Source: Clostridium sp. K13 (lineage in GTDB: Bacteria; Bacillota; Clostridia; Clostridiales; Clostridiaceae). Taken from it: a stretch of 64,000 nucleotides of DNA. Each line of letters begins with the position of its first letter. Positions within the stretch are counted from its first letter, which is position 1. The notes under the pieces were generated by a model. That model was given only the letters and a program-made list of their open reading frames with translations, had not been told where the DNA came from and searched no databases. The translations under genes were made by a program, and so were the position numbers. Shown here piece after piece: positions 46,211 through 55,833 of this stretch. Where the stretch lies: the NCBI RefSeq assembly GCF_019734195.1, contig NZ_JAASHM010000012.1:26602-90601 (forward strand), given 5' to 3'.

Positions 46211-49200
46211 GTGAATTTAAAGAAATTATTAGATAGTGTATTAGCCTTAGGATCTAATATTAGCATAAAAGAAGGAAAAGATATTTATAAGAATAGATTA
46301 GTATCAAATTTAACTAGTAAAAAGATTAATGATATTTATCATATATATTCAAGAGTTACAGAAGATGATAATAGTAAGACGTATAGTTGTCATATTAAGT
46401 ATAATTTGAAAACTGAAAAGGTGTTAGGGGCAACGTGTACATGTAGTACCTATGAAGAATTCTCTAAGCATAAGCATAATTATATTTGTAAACATATTGT
46501 TGCAAGTATATTTTATTTTTATATTGTGGCTAAAAATAAGATAAAGAAAATAGCAAAAGAAAATCCTACAACAAGTAGGAATAAAGAAAATAAGGTGGGG
46601 TTTGAAAAGAAATTATTAAATTTAGATTTGGATATTAAAAGAAGTGATACAAATGAGTTTGATGTTCAAATTAGGATAGGAGAAAATAATACTTACTTAG
46701 TACCTAAAATTAGTGAATTTTTAAAGTGTAAAGAAGTAAAGGGTCATTTAAGAATTAATGGAGAATTTTTATATAACTCTACTTCTATGATATTTAGTGA
46801 ACAAGATGAAAGACTTTTAAATTATATACATATGAATTTAAATAATTTTAAAGTTGTAGAAGGAAAGACTTTAAGAATAAGTGAAGCTTATATAGAGGAT
46901 TTATTAAAGCTAATAAGTGATAATAAAAAGGTTAAGTTAAATTATAATTATATAAATTATGAAAGCTATATTATAAAAGATGATATACCATTATCTTTTA
47001 CTGTAAAACTTGACTTAAATAAAATAATATTAACAACTAAAAAGAAGCTACCAATTCCTTTAAATGATAATTTTACTGTGTTTTTAAATGATAGAAAAAT
47101 TTATCTACCAACTGAAAATCAAGTGAAAAACTATAGGGTAATATATAGTAAATTAAAGCAAGAAGGGAAAATAGAATATCCTAAAAATGAAGCTTCTATA
47201 GTTAGTTTATTTAAATTATTAAGTAACATAAGTAATGATATATTACTTGGAGATGGCATAAAACATCTTTGTAGAAATTGTTATAAGATTAAATCCTTAT
47301 TTAAAAATGAAAATAATGAGATTAAATGTAAAGTTACTATTGATTACTTTGGAAAAATAATAAATATATTAGATAAAAATGTTGAGTGTTTCTTAAGAGA
47401 TAATTATTTTGAAGAAGAAATTGCAATGAAGCTTGAGAGGTATAGATTTATAAAAAAGGGAACAGAATTTATATTTATTGGTGATGATGAAGAACGCTAT
47501 GATTTTTTTACTAATGGAATACAGTTTTTTAAAAGTTTTTCTCGATTAGAATTTTCAAAAAGCTTTAATGAGGCCTCTCTTATTGGAAGTAGTGATATTC
47601 ACGCCATATTTGAAGGGGAAGGAGAGAATCTTACATTTAAATATGATATAGATGGTATAGATTATAGTGAGTATGCAAAAATACTACAAAGCTTAAGTGA
47701 GGATAGAGATTTTTATAAAACTAAAAAAGGAAGAATCTTAGATTTAAGAGATTTAGGAATAAATAATTTCTTTAATATTATTGATAATCTTATGTATAGT
47801 GAAGATCTATATGATGGTATATTAGATGTTGATAAAAGTAAGGCATTATTTATAGAAGATAGTATTAAAAATAATAATTTAATATTTATAAGGGGAGCAG
47901 AAGTTTTAAATATTGTTTCTAAGAAACTTGAAAGTAGAACCATAGAAGAAGTTAATGAGATAGAAGGATTAAATGGTGTTTTAAGAGGTTATCAGCTTAT
48001 TGGTGTAAATTATTTGTTAGCACTAAGTGAAATGAATTTTGGTGGAATATTAGCAGATGAAATGGGGCTTGGAAAAACTATTCAGATAATTGCATTTTTA
48101 TTATGTCAAAAAGGTAAAAAATCATTAGTGGTTACTCCAACCTCACTTATATATAACTGGAAGGAAGAATTTGAAAAATTTGCACCTGACTTAAATGTTG
48201 GAATTATTCATGGAAGTAAGAGTATTAGAAATAAGGTATTAGATAATAAAGATGAATATGATGTTCTTATAACTACTTATGGAACAATTAAAAATGATAT
48301 ATCTTTTTATAAAAATGAGATTTTTGACTATTGTATTATAGATGAGGCACAAAATATAAAGAATCCAAAAGCTCAAAATACTAAGATTATAAAGGAAATA
48401 AAAGCAAAGGTGAAATTTGCATTAACAGGAACTCCTATAGAAAATTCATTAATTGAATTATGGTCAATATTTGATTTTATAATGCCTAAATATTTATTTG
48501 ATGAAAAGAAGTTTAAGCAAAAGTTTGTTAATAGAACTGAAATGGAAATTGATGAGTTAAAGTCTTTAATAAACCCATTTATACTAAGAAGATTAAAAAG
48601 AGATGTTATAACAGAACTTCCTGAAAAGATTGAAAAGAAATATTATGTTTCAATGACTACAGAACAAAAATTGGCCTATAAAAATTATATGAAGGAAGTA
48701 AAGCTTAAATTAAAAACTGGAGAAGATGATAATATAACAATTTTCTCTTATTTAACTAGACTAAGGCAATTATGTCAGGATCCTATTTTAGTTAATAAAG
48801 ATTACACTGGTGATAGTGGAAAGTTAAATGTTGCATTAGAAATAATAGATGAGGTTATAAAAGAAAATAATAAAATATTAGTATTTTCTCAATTTACTTC
48901 AGTACTTAAAAAAATAGAAGAAGAATTAAATGAAAGAAAAATAGTTAATAAATATTTAGACGGTTCTACTAGCGCAAAAGAAAGAGTAAGACTTGTAGCA
49001 GAGTTTAATGAAAGTAATGAGCCAGGTGTATTCTTGATTTCTTTAAAGGCTGGAGGAACAGGACTTAACTTAACATCAGCTAAATTTGTTATGCATATGG
49101 ACCCATGGTGGAATCCTGCAATAGAAGATCAAGCAACAGATAGAGCCCATAGAATCGGACAAAAAAATGTTGTAGAAGTAATTAAACTTATAGCAAAGGA

Positions 49201-49336
49201 CACAATTGAAGAAAAAGTTATACAGCTGCAAGAAGAAAAAAGAGAAATAATAAATAGTGTTATGAGTGATGATAGTTTAAATATAAATAATATTTCTAAA
49301 TTAACTAATGATGAGATATTAGATTTATTTAAATAA
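46211..49336 (+). CDS. SNF2-family helicase with SWIM zinc finger
   Basis: The 1041-aa protein begins with a SWIM zinc finger (CTCSTYEEF...YICKHIVASIF, about 75-100: CxC then CxH). A poorly conserved helicase-associated middle region follows, then a Swi2/Snf2 ATPase (about 590-1040): Walker A ADEMGLGKT, DEAQ box IIDEAQNIKN, SALTGTPIEN, and the C-terminal SLKAGGTGLNLTSA and DRAHRIGQ motifs. Bacterial proteins of this layout (HepA/RapA relatives) remodel nucleoprotein or RNA polymerase complexes; the target here is unknown. The GTG start at 46211 follows GAGGTGAAAAG. It is monocistronic. Confidence 0.92.
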   Translation: MNLKKLLDSVLALGSNISIKEGKDIYKNRLVSNLTSKKINDIYHIYSRVTEDDNSKTYSCHIKYNLKTEKVLGATCTCSTYEEFSKHKHNYICKHIVASIFYFYIVAKNKIKKIAKENPTTSRNKENKVGFEKKLLNLDLDIKRSDTNEFDVQIRIGENNTYLVPKISEFLKCKEVKGHLRINGEFLYNSTSMIFSEQDERLLNYIHMNLNNFKVVEGKTLRISEAYIEDLLKLISDNKKVKLNYNYINYESYIIKDDIPLSFTVKLDLNKIILTTKKKLPIPLNDNFTVFLNDRKIYLPTENQVKNYRVIYSKLKQEGKIEYPKNEASIVSLFKLLSNISNDILLGDGIKHLCRNCYKIKSLFKNENNEIKCKVTIDYFGKIINILDKNVECFLRDNYFEEEIAMKLERYRFIKKGTEFIFIGDDEERYDFFTNGIQFFKSFSRLEFSKSFNEASLIGSSDIHAIFEGEGENLTFKYDIDGIDYSEYAKILQSLSEDRDFYKTKKGRILDLRDLGINNFFNIIDNLMYSEDLYDGILDVDKSKALFIEDSIKNNNLIFIRGAEVLNIVSKKLESRTIEEVNEIEGLNGVLRGYQLIGVNYLLALSEMNFGGILADEMGLGKTIQIIAFLLCQKGKKSLVVTPTSLIYNWKEEFEKFAPDLNVGIIHGSKSIRNKVLDNKDEYDVLITTYGTIKNDISFYKNEIFDYCIIDEAQNIKNPKAQNTKIIKEIKAKVKFALTGTPIENSLIELWSIFDFIMPKYLFDEKKFKQKFVNRTEMEIDELKSLINPFILRRLKRDVITELPEKIEKKYYVSMTTEQKLAYKNYMKEVKLKLKTGEDDNITIFSYLTRLRQLCQDPILVNKDYTGDSGKLNVALEIIDEVIKENNKILVFSQFTSVLKKIEEELNERKIVNKYLDGSTSAKERVRLVAEFNESNEPGVFLISLKAGGTGLNLTSAKFVMHMDPWWNPAIEDQATDRAHRIGQKNVVEVIKLIAKDTIEEKVIQLQEEKREIINSVMSDDSLNINNISKLTNDEILDLFK

Positions 49337-49492
49337 TGATAATAATATAGTTTTATACTAAGAAAGTTTTAGTGGTAGCCAGTAGCTTGCCACTTAATTT
49401 CTATTTTAAGTCTAATAAATTAAGTTGTTATGATATAATAGAATAAAAATACAATTAAACTATTAATAGACAATTATAAGATGGAGGAGAAA

Positions 49493-50533
49493 ATGAGTAA
49501 AGAAGTTAGCATTGATAGAGGATTTTTATTAAAAACAGCTAAGGAAATATTAGAGTTTAATAGTCCAACAGGGTTTTGTTTTGAAATAATGGATAGAATA
49601 GAAGGGATAATTAAACCTTTTGGGTATAAGTTCGAGAGAAATAATAAAGGTTGTGGAATAATAACTGTAGAAGGTGAAAGCGCAGAAAAAACCATAGGAC
49701 TTTGTGCGCATGTTGATACTTTAGGAGCAATGGTAAGATCTATAACACCAAGTGGAACATTAAAATTTACTGTTTTGGGAGGACCAATACTACCTACATT
49801 AGATAGTGAATATTGTATAATTAGAACTAGAGATGGTAGGGAATATACTGGAACATTTTTAAGTACTAGTCCAGCGGCTCATGTTTTTGAGGATAGCAAA
49901 TCTAAGCTTAGAGATGAAAAAAACATGGAAGTTAGAATAGATGAAGTTGTTAAGTCTAAAGAAGATGTTTTAAACTTAGGAATTTGTCCTGGAGATTTTA
50001 TATTTATTGATCCAAAGACTACTATAACAGAAAGTGGATTTATTAAATCAAGATTTATAGATGATAAAGGAAGTGTTGCTGCAATACTTGCTCTATTAGA
50101 AACAATGCATAGAGAAAATTTAAAACCAAAACATACTGTAAAAATTATTATCTCAACATATGAAGAAGTAGGACATGGTTCAGCATCTATTCCAGAAGAT
50201 ATTACTGAAATGATTGCAGTTGATATGGGCTGTATTGGAGAAGATTTATCTTGTAATGAATATCAAGTTTCAATTTGTGCTAAGGATTCTAGTGGGCCAT
50301 ATGATTTTAACATGACTACAGAATTAGTTAACTTAGCAAAGAATAATAATATTGATTATGCAGTAGACATATATCCTATGTATGGGTCAGATGTAAGTGC
50401 TGCATTAAGAGCAGGAAATGATATTAGAGGAGCTCTTATCGGTCCTGGAGTTCATGCATCTCATGGAATGGAAAGAACACATGTAAATGCACTTGAAAAT
50501 ACAATTAAGTTATTGGCGTTATATTTAATATAA
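49493..50533 (+). CDS. M42-family metallopeptidase (glutamyl aminopeptidase type)
   Basis: Family motifs with metal ligands: GLCAHVDTLGAMV, KSRFIDDKGSVAA, YEEVGHGSAS (catalytic EE), VDMGCIG and HASHGMERTHV. The 346-aa length is typical of tetrahedral M42 aminopeptidases. It removes N-terminal residues from peptides in the cytosol. I chose ATG 49493 because GGAGGAG lies 3-5 nt upstream; an in-frame ATG at 49481 lies just before that site. Confidence 0.93.
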   Translation: MSKEVSIDRGFLLKTAKEILEFNSPTGFCFEIMDRIEGIIKPFGYKFERNNKGCGIITVEGESAEKTIGLCAHVDTLGAMVRSITPSGTLKFTVLGGPILPTLDSEYCIIRTRDGREYTGTFLSTSPAAHVFEDSKSKLRDEKNMEVRIDEVVKSKEDVLNLGICPGDFIFIDPKTTITESGFIKSRFIDDKGSVAAILALLETMHRENLKPKHTVKIIISTYEEVGHGSASIPEDITEMIAVDMGCIGEDLSCNEYQVSICAKDSSGPYDFNMTTELVNLAKNNNIDYAVDIYPMYGSDVSAALRAGNDIRGALIGPGVHASHGMERTHVNALENTIKLLALYLI

Positions 50534-50626
50534 GTAAAAATATATTAAGATGAATATTCTTTTTAAGATTTTGCTAATATATTAATTTTATAATATATTA
50601 TAAGAAGGGGGTGATAAAAAGAATAG

Positions 50627-50737
50627 AATAAAAATTTAAAGTATTTTGATGAAGTTGAAAATAAAAAAAATCTAGTTTACGAAAAAGAAGTTGTTATTGT
50701 ATTAAACTATAAAAGTAAAGGTTTTAGTAAGACTTAA
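50627..50737 (+). pseudogene. Possible short gene remnant
   Basis: A 36-codon frame with no start codon and coding-like content (KYFDEVENKKNLVYEKEVV, then VLNYKSKGF) ends in TAA at 50735. An AAGGGGGTG site lies upstream at 50605 but is out of frame with it. This could be the C-terminus of a decayed gene. From 50714 onward the sequence can form two alternative hairpins built from GTTTTAGTAA/TTACTAAAAC and AATAGTTTTA/TAAAACTATT. Confidence 0.25.
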
Positions 50738-50772
50738 AGAATAGTTTTACTAAAACTATTAAGGGATAGGTG

Positions 50773-51309
50773 ATGAATAATATTATGTATGAATATAAGT
50801 TAGATATAAGTGAAGAAAATAAGGAGCTTTATAAAAGTGTATACAAAAGAACTACTATATTTAGACTGGCTATATTAGTATTAATAAATTGTATTATATT
50901 AGGAACCTTATTATTTTTATATTTTTCACTAATATTAAAAAGATATTTAAAAGTTTTTATGATAGTAATATTAATTTCTATTTTAATAGAAGTTATAGCT
51001 TTTATTTTGGTTTCGAAAAAACGAGTTAAGTCTATAGTAAATAGAATAAATAGTAATTGTATTAATATTGATTTTTATGAAGAGGGAATTAAAATTATTG
51101 AAGATGATATAGAGAAAGTTATTAAATGGAATGCAATTAATGCTGTATACGTAAATAAGGACTATATAACTTTTAATTATAGTATAACTTTATTTAAAGA
51201 AAATACTTTTTTATTTAAAGGTTTTGATGTTTCTAGAGATGAAATAATAAATGAAGTTAAAAAGTATAAGAGTGTAAAGGAAGTAGGAGGTGTTAAAAGT
51301 GGAGATTAA
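50773..51309 (+). CDS. YcxB-like membrane protein, 178 aa
   Basis: Two membrane helices (about residues 30-52 and 58-78) are followed by a soluble C-terminal domain with a PH-like beta pattern (INIDFYEEGIKIIEDDIEKVIKWNAINAVY), as in the YcxB-type proteins. The function of the family is unknown. An in-frame GTG at 50770 is adjacent; ATG 50773 fits the upstream GGGATAGG. It overlaps the next gene, a larger relative, by 11 bp, so they form an operon and perhaps a complex. Confidence 0.78.
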   Translation: MNNIMYEYKLDISEENKELYKSVYKRTTIFRLAILVLINCIILGTLLFLYFSLILKRYLKVFMIVILISILIEVIAFILVSKKRVKSIVNRINSNCINIDFYEEGIKIIEDDIEKVIKWNAINAVYVNKDYITFNYSITLFKENTFLFKGFDVSRDEIINEVKKYKSVKEVGGVKSGD

Positions 51310-52354
51310 ATATAGTTCTTTAAAGAATAGTATAAGTATAAGAGAGTATATTAAATATGTTTTAGATAATAACATAGAAGCAAAAGATTATAGAAAAATT
51401 AATTACATACCTGCATTAATAAATATTATTTTAATATTATCTGCTATTTTTTATATATTTTATGATAGTAATATTATTAAAATTTTAATTTTAATAATAT
51501 TAATTATGTTACTTTACATATTTGTTGGATATTTTATTAGTAAGATAATAGGGAAAAAAACAATAATTAAAAAATTTAGTGATTCAAATAGCGAAGTTTA
51601 TATAAAAATTGAAAATGATATTATTATTTCTAAAAATGAATATGGATCAGTTAAATTTCCAGTAAGAAAAATAGAGACTATTCACCTATTAAGGTATGGA
51701 TTAATATTAGCTACTGAGCATAATAAAATTAAAGTATTTATTCCTAAGCAAGAACTACCATTAGAGTTAAGTGAATTTATAGATAAGTTTAGAAAAGTAA
51801 ATGACAAATTAATTATAGTAAATAAAAATGAGAGTTTTAAGAAAAAAGTACTGTTGATTATAATAAATAGTATTGTTGTACTAGCTATATCTATTATTAT
51901 AGGTGTAAGTTTAGGCAAATATAGTTATAATTTTAAATATCATGTTAAAAACTTAATCTTATCAGAAGATTTAATAAAAACCACAGAAGAAACAAGAGGT
52001 GGCAATATATATCAAAGTGAAAATCATAATGTAGAAATATACTTTCCAAAAGGATGGAAGAATAAATACGGAATAGAAGATACTGAAGAATGTATTAATG
52101 TATATTACTTAACTAATGGGAAAAAAGATGATGAGGCAATGTTATTATTTAAATTTATAGAAAGTGATAAGGTGAAAAACTCAAAGGAGTTTAATATTTA
52201 TAAATATGTAACCTTTGATAATGATATGTTTTATGAAATACTTACTCCAAAGGTAGTAGAAATTCCAAAAGATGATAAAGAAATTAAGAAAGAATATACT
52301 AATATGTATAATGTTTTTGATGTACTATCATTTAAAAAACTTAATAAATCTTAA
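51299..52354 (+). CDS. YcxB-like membrane protein, 351 aa
   Basis: Two membrane helices (about 38-75) precede a YcxB-like domain (about 80-170: SEVYIKIENDIIISKNEYGSVKFPVRKIETIHLL), as in its upstream neighbour. A third helix (about 183-205) leads to an additional extracytoplasmic domain. The GTG at 51299 is chosen because AGGAGG at 51285-51290 lies 8 nt upstream; the frame open from 51290 starts inside that site. Function unknown. Confidence 0.75.
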   Translation: MEIKYSSLKNSISIREYIKYVLDNNIEAKDYRKINYIPALINIILILSAIFYIFYDSNIIKILILIILIMLLYIFVGYFISKIIGKKTIIKKFSDSNSEVYIKIENDIIISKNEYGSVKFPVRKIETIHLLRYGLILATEHNKIKVFIPKQELPLELSEFIDKFRKVNDKLIIVNKNESFKKKVLLIIINSIVVLAISIIIGVSLGKYSYNFKYHVKNLILSEDLIKTTEETRGGNIYQSENHNVEIYFPKGWKNKYGIEDTEECINVYYLTNGKKDDEAMLLFKFIESDKVKNSKEFNIYKYVTFDNDMFYEILTPKVVEIPKDDKEIKKEYTNMYNVFDVLSFKKLNKS

Positions 52355-52433
52355 TTTTATTTCAAAATAAATTAGAATTACTTAAAATAGACAGGTTAAT
52401 ATGAATATTAGCTTCTACAATAATGTTAAATAG

Positions 52434-52517
52434 TCAATAAGATTAATTGCAGTAATTGGAGGAGCGTTGATTATTTTAGGGGTTTATGTTTCAGAAAATA
52501 AGAATAAAGAAGAATAA
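52434..52517 (+). pseudogene. Remnant C-terminus of a DMT/EamA-type transporter
   Basis: A 27-codon frame without start reads LIAVIGGALIILGVYVSENKNKEE and stop; this hydrophobic glycine-rich helix and polar tail is typical of the last helix of EamA/DMT transporters. A stop codon at 52431 breaks the frame upstream, and no intact gene precedes it. A strong terminator at 52582 remains. The rest of the 396-bp gap shows nothing else. Confidence 0.5.
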
Positions 52518-52581
52518 TAAATGGCAAATTAAAAATAAATTTAAAAAGATAATAAAATGTAAAATATTTACAAAATATCCA

Positions 52582-52618
52582 ATAGCTGATATAATTTTCT
52601 TATATCAGCTATTTTTTT
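52582..52618 (+). terminator. Terminator downstream of the transporter remnant
   Basis: ATAGCTGATATAA and TTATATCAGCTAT form a 13-bp perfect stem followed by TTTTTT. It may serve the YcxB-like operon too. Confidence 0.92.
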
Positions 52619-52750
52619 GTCAATTAAGTTACTTTATTTGATTTCAATTATAAACTTTAGTATTAAATTTAATAAGCTACATTTCTATTAATAGGTATAA
52701 GCACACATGTACATAAATAATATCTATAAATTATAAAAAGGGGTTTTACA

Positions 52751-54415
52751 ATGGGGAAAAGAATAAAAATACTTATATTAATGGGAATGACAATGAGTTT
52801 AATATCTTGTGTACTAGCAAGTAAAATGGTAAATAATGAAGAAAAAGCTAATAAGATTGCTTTAATAAATAATATACAAGAGGATGAAGAAATAGAAGTT
52901 TACGAAAATGAAGAGGAAGAATTAAAAGTAGAAGAGTTAATAGAGGTAAAGAGAGAAATTGAAGCAATAGATTTAGAGCCTAATATTAATATAAATTATA
53001 ATTATGAAGTTATTGGTGATAGAAATATTTGCTCAGATATTTTATTTACAGATAAATATTCCAGCTTGGAGGGAATACCTACTTTTAGAGGAAATAATTT
53101 TAGAAATACTGCTTCTTATGGAGTAAGTAAAATATCAAGAAAAGAATTAAATGTTAAGTGGAAGACTACAACGTCTTTTAGTTCATGGGGTGGAGGAGCC
53201 GGATGGACAGGACAACCGGCAATTATAAAATGGAATGAAGATTTAAAGAACTCCATGAATATAGATGAGAAATTTAAAAGTCAAGCTAATTTCACTGAAG
53301 TTATGTATGCATCCTTAGATGGAAAGGTATACTTTTTAGATTTAAAAAGTGGAGAGCAAAGCAGAAATACTATTAAGGTAGGAAATCCTATAAAAGGTAG
53401 CTTATCTATAGATTCAAGAGAGATACCTATGCTTTATGTAGGAGAAGGTATTGATGAAGGTGGAACAACTGGATTTAATATTTACAGTTTAATTGATGGA
53501 AGTAGTTTATATGAAATTAATGGGTATGATGATTATGCATATAGGGGATGGCCAGCTTTTGATTCTTCAGCATTAATATATCCAGAAGGTGATATAGTTA
53601 TTGAAGCTGGAGAAAATGGGATTTTGTATATAATAAAGTTGAATACAAATTATGATAGGGAAAATAATACTGTATCAATAAATCCAGAAACTTTAAAGTA
53701 TAGATATTATACTGGAGATAGTTATGGAAGATTAGGAATTGAAAATAGTGTAGTAGCATATGCAAATTTATTGTATTTTGCAGATAACAATGGAGAAATA
53801 CATTGTATAGATTTGAGAAAAATGGAACCGATGTGGATAGTAGAAGGATTAGATGATATAGATGCAACTATAACTCTTGAAGAGGAAGATGGAGTTCCAT
53901 ATTTATATATTGGGGATGAGGTTGATCATCAAGGAATAATAGGAACATCTACAATTAGAAAAATTAATGGTCTAAGTGGAGAAGTAGTTTGGAAGAATGA
54001 ATTTACATGTGAATCCGTTGTTGGTGGAGATGCTACTAATGGAGGTATTTTAGCTACAAATGTCATAGGAAAAAATAATATATCTGATTTAGTTATTTTT
54101 TCTCTTGCAAGATATGATGGATTTAGTAGTGGGGCTGTTATTGCAATGAGTAAAAGTACAGGAGAAGTAGTGTGGGAAACTAAAGTGAACAATTATCTAT
54201 GGTCATCTCCAGTTGATTTTTATGATGAAGATGGTAATGGATATATAATTCAATGTGACTCTGCAGGTAATATGTTCTTAATTGATGGTAGAACTGGAAT
54301 TATACTAAATACTATAACTTTAGATGCAAACATAGAAGCATCACCAACTATATATGAAGATATGATAGTTATAGCTACACGTGGGGGAAGTATTTATGGA
54401 ATAGAAATAAGATAA
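52751..54415 (+). CDS. PQQ-like beta-propeller lipoprotein
   Basis: An N-terminal lipoprotein signal with lipobox-like LISC (Cys about 20) is followed by an acidic linker (about 30-80) and a WD/PQQ-type beta-propeller (about 100-554) with repeated blade motifs: YASLDGKVYFLDLKSGEQ, YFADNNGEIHCIDLRKME and VWETKVNNYLWSSPVDF. The quinone-binding residues of PQQ dehydrogenases are not evident, so it is likely a structural or ligand-binding propeller like those near BamB or surface adhesins. AAAAAGGGG precedes the ATG. It is monocistronic. Confidence 0.87.
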   Translation: MGKRIKILILMGMTMSLISCVLASKMVNNEEKANKIALINNIQEDEEIEVYENEEEELKVEELIEVKREIEAIDLEPNININYNYEVIGDRNICSDILFTDKYSSLEGIPTFRGNNFRNTASYGVSKISRKELNVKWKTTTSFSSWGGGAGWTGQPAIIKWNEDLKNSMNIDEKFKSQANFTEVMYASLDGKVYFLDLKSGEQSRNTIKVGNPIKGSLSIDSREIPMLYVGEGIDEGGTTGFNIYSLIDGSSLYEINGYDDYAYRGWPAFDSSALIYPEGDIVIEAGENGILYIIKLNTNYDRENNTVSINPETLKYRYYTGDSYGRLGIENSVVAYANLLYFADNNGEIHCIDLRKMEPMWIVEGLDDIDATITLEEEDGVPYLYIGDEVDHQGIIGTSTIRKINGLSGEVVWKNEFTCESVVGGDATNGGILATNVIGKNNISDLVIFSLARYDGFSSGAVIAMSKSTGEVVWETKVNNYLWSSPVDFYDEDGNGYIIQCDSAGNMFLIDGRTGIILNTITLDANIEASPTIYEDMIVIATRGGSIYGIEIR

Positions 54416-54542
54416 TTAGTGAGTATAAAGGTTTTAGTAGTTAAAGAAAAATATATATTAAGTTTTATAAAGAAGTTTTAAAAATAATATAATAAATGTT
54501 TAAAATTATTTTCACTTGTTAATAATTGCAGATGGTGATAAT

Positions 54543-55478
54543 ATGAATAACGTTTATAAAATATTAATGAAAACTTCTAATAAAAAAATAATATCAGATC
54601 CTAATTTAAATGTATGGAAAAATAGAAAATCAAAAGTAAAAATAATAAACAAATGTCCATATTGTGAAGCTCAAGATATTATTAAATATGGAATGTATAA
54701 AAGTAATCAGAGGTATAAATGCAAAGATGAGCAGTGTGGAAGAACTTTTACTAGTGAATTTTATAATGAATTTAGATATTCTAAAAAATTTAAGGAAAAC
54801 TGTGATAAGTATTTTGAGCTTTTAAATAATGGCCTTACTATAAGAGAGTGTGCAACTAAATTAAATATTACAACTGTTACAGCATTTTTCTGGAGACATC
54901 GTTTATTATATGATATAAAATGTAAAAATTATATAGAAAAAATAAATTCCTATGTAGAATTAACTAAGATGATTGTACGTGAAAATTTTAAAGGCTCAAG
55001 AGAGATTTATGAAGAAAAAAGAGATTCAATTATAGTTATTAATGCTGTAAATGAATCTCTTGATATAATGCCAATTATTGCAGCTCGAAATTTTCTTGGT
55101 TTTTATGAAATAAGAGATAATCTTATTCCCAAATTAGATAAAAGAGCATATGTAGTAGGATTAATTGATGGAAGACTTAAAACTTTTGCTAAGGCATTTA
55201 ATGAAATAAATAAAGTTGAAATTAGAGAAAATAATGGGGAAAATATTGATATAAGATATTCTATAAAGACTTTAAAGTGGTTATCTAAATTTAGAGGAGT
55301 TGCAACTAAATATTTAGAAAATTATTTAGCATGGAGACTATTTGAGTATAAAAGTAGTTTTGAAATAAAAAAAGAGGTACTTGGAATTGAAAAGATAGAA
55401 AATAATGAGTGCTTAAAGCAGAAAATTAATACATATATTTCTTGGAAAAATATAAAGTCAACAAAACTGGAAGCTTAA
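54543..55478 (+). CDS. IS1595-like, transposase-derived zinc-ribbon/HTH protein, copy 2
   Basis: It aligns end to end with the 19787-20713 protein: zinc ribbon CPYC...CKDEQCG, HTH LTIRECATKLNITTVTAFFWRHR, a conserved GFYEIRDNLIPKLDK segment, LIDGRLKTFAKAFNEIN and WLSKFRGVATKYLENYLAWRLFEY. The position of the first IS1595 catalytic Asp reads VELTKMIVRENFKGSRE, again without Asp. Similarity is highest in the core and lost in the first 30 and last 40 residues. The start ATG 54543 is chosen because GGTGATA lies just upstream, as at the paralog, rather than the longer frame from 54516. A palindrome nearly identical to that of copy 1 lies 201 bp after the stop. A terminator separates them. Confidence 0.8.
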   Translation: MNNVYKILMKTSNKKIISDPNLNVWKNRKSKVKIINKCPYCEAQDIIKYGMYKSNQRYKCKDEQCGRTFTSEFYNEFRYSKKFKENCDKYFELLNNGLTIRECATKLNITTVTAFFWRHRLLYDIKCKNYIEKINSYVELTKMIVRENFKGSREIYEEKRDSIIVINAVNESLDIMPIIAARNFLGFYEIRDNLIPKLDKRAYVVGLIDGRLKTFAKAFNEINKVEIRENNGENIDIRYSIKTLKWLSKFRGVATKYLENYLAWRLFEYKSSFEIKKEVLGIEKIENNECLKQKINTYISWKNIKSTKLEA

Positions 55479-55532
55479 AAGTTTCTAAAGAAAAAACGAG
55501 AGTATATATTTTTATAGAGTAATTTAATGGTT

Positions 55533-55570
55533 GGCCATTATTTTAATGTTAATAATGGTCTATTTGTTTT
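55533..55570 (+). terminator. Terminator after IS1595-like copy 2
   Basis: GGCCATTATT pairs with AATAATGGTC (one wobble) around an 8-nt loop, followed by TATTTGTTTT. Confidence 0.7.
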
Positions 55571-55679
55571 ATATAAATATATATTTGATAAAAAATTTCT
55601 GAACATAATTAAAATAAAAATATTAAATATTTTAAAGTAACTTAGGGGGAAATTTATGCTAAGTGAGTATATATTAATA

Positions 55680-55719
55680 TGTTATACTAAATTGTTGCTA
55701 ACAACAATTTAGTATAACA
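55680..55719. repeat. 18-bp perfect inverted repeat, copy 2 of the conserved palindrome
   Basis: The arms 55680-55697 and 55702-55719 are perfect complements around CTAA. The arm TGTTATACTAAATTGTTG is identical to copy 1 at 19579-19596; only the first loop base and the outer flank differ. It lies beyond the terminator of the IS1595-like gene, so it is more likely a DNA site than part of its mRNA. It sits between two convergent genes, as does copy 1. Confidence 0.9.
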
Positions 55720-55833
55720 GACTCATATAGTGATTAATGATATACTTTATAGGTAATACTATATCAATTATTTATAAAAGGGAATGATTAAATTTTCCGT
55801 ATGTATTGTTAATAAAGATAAATAAAGAATAAT

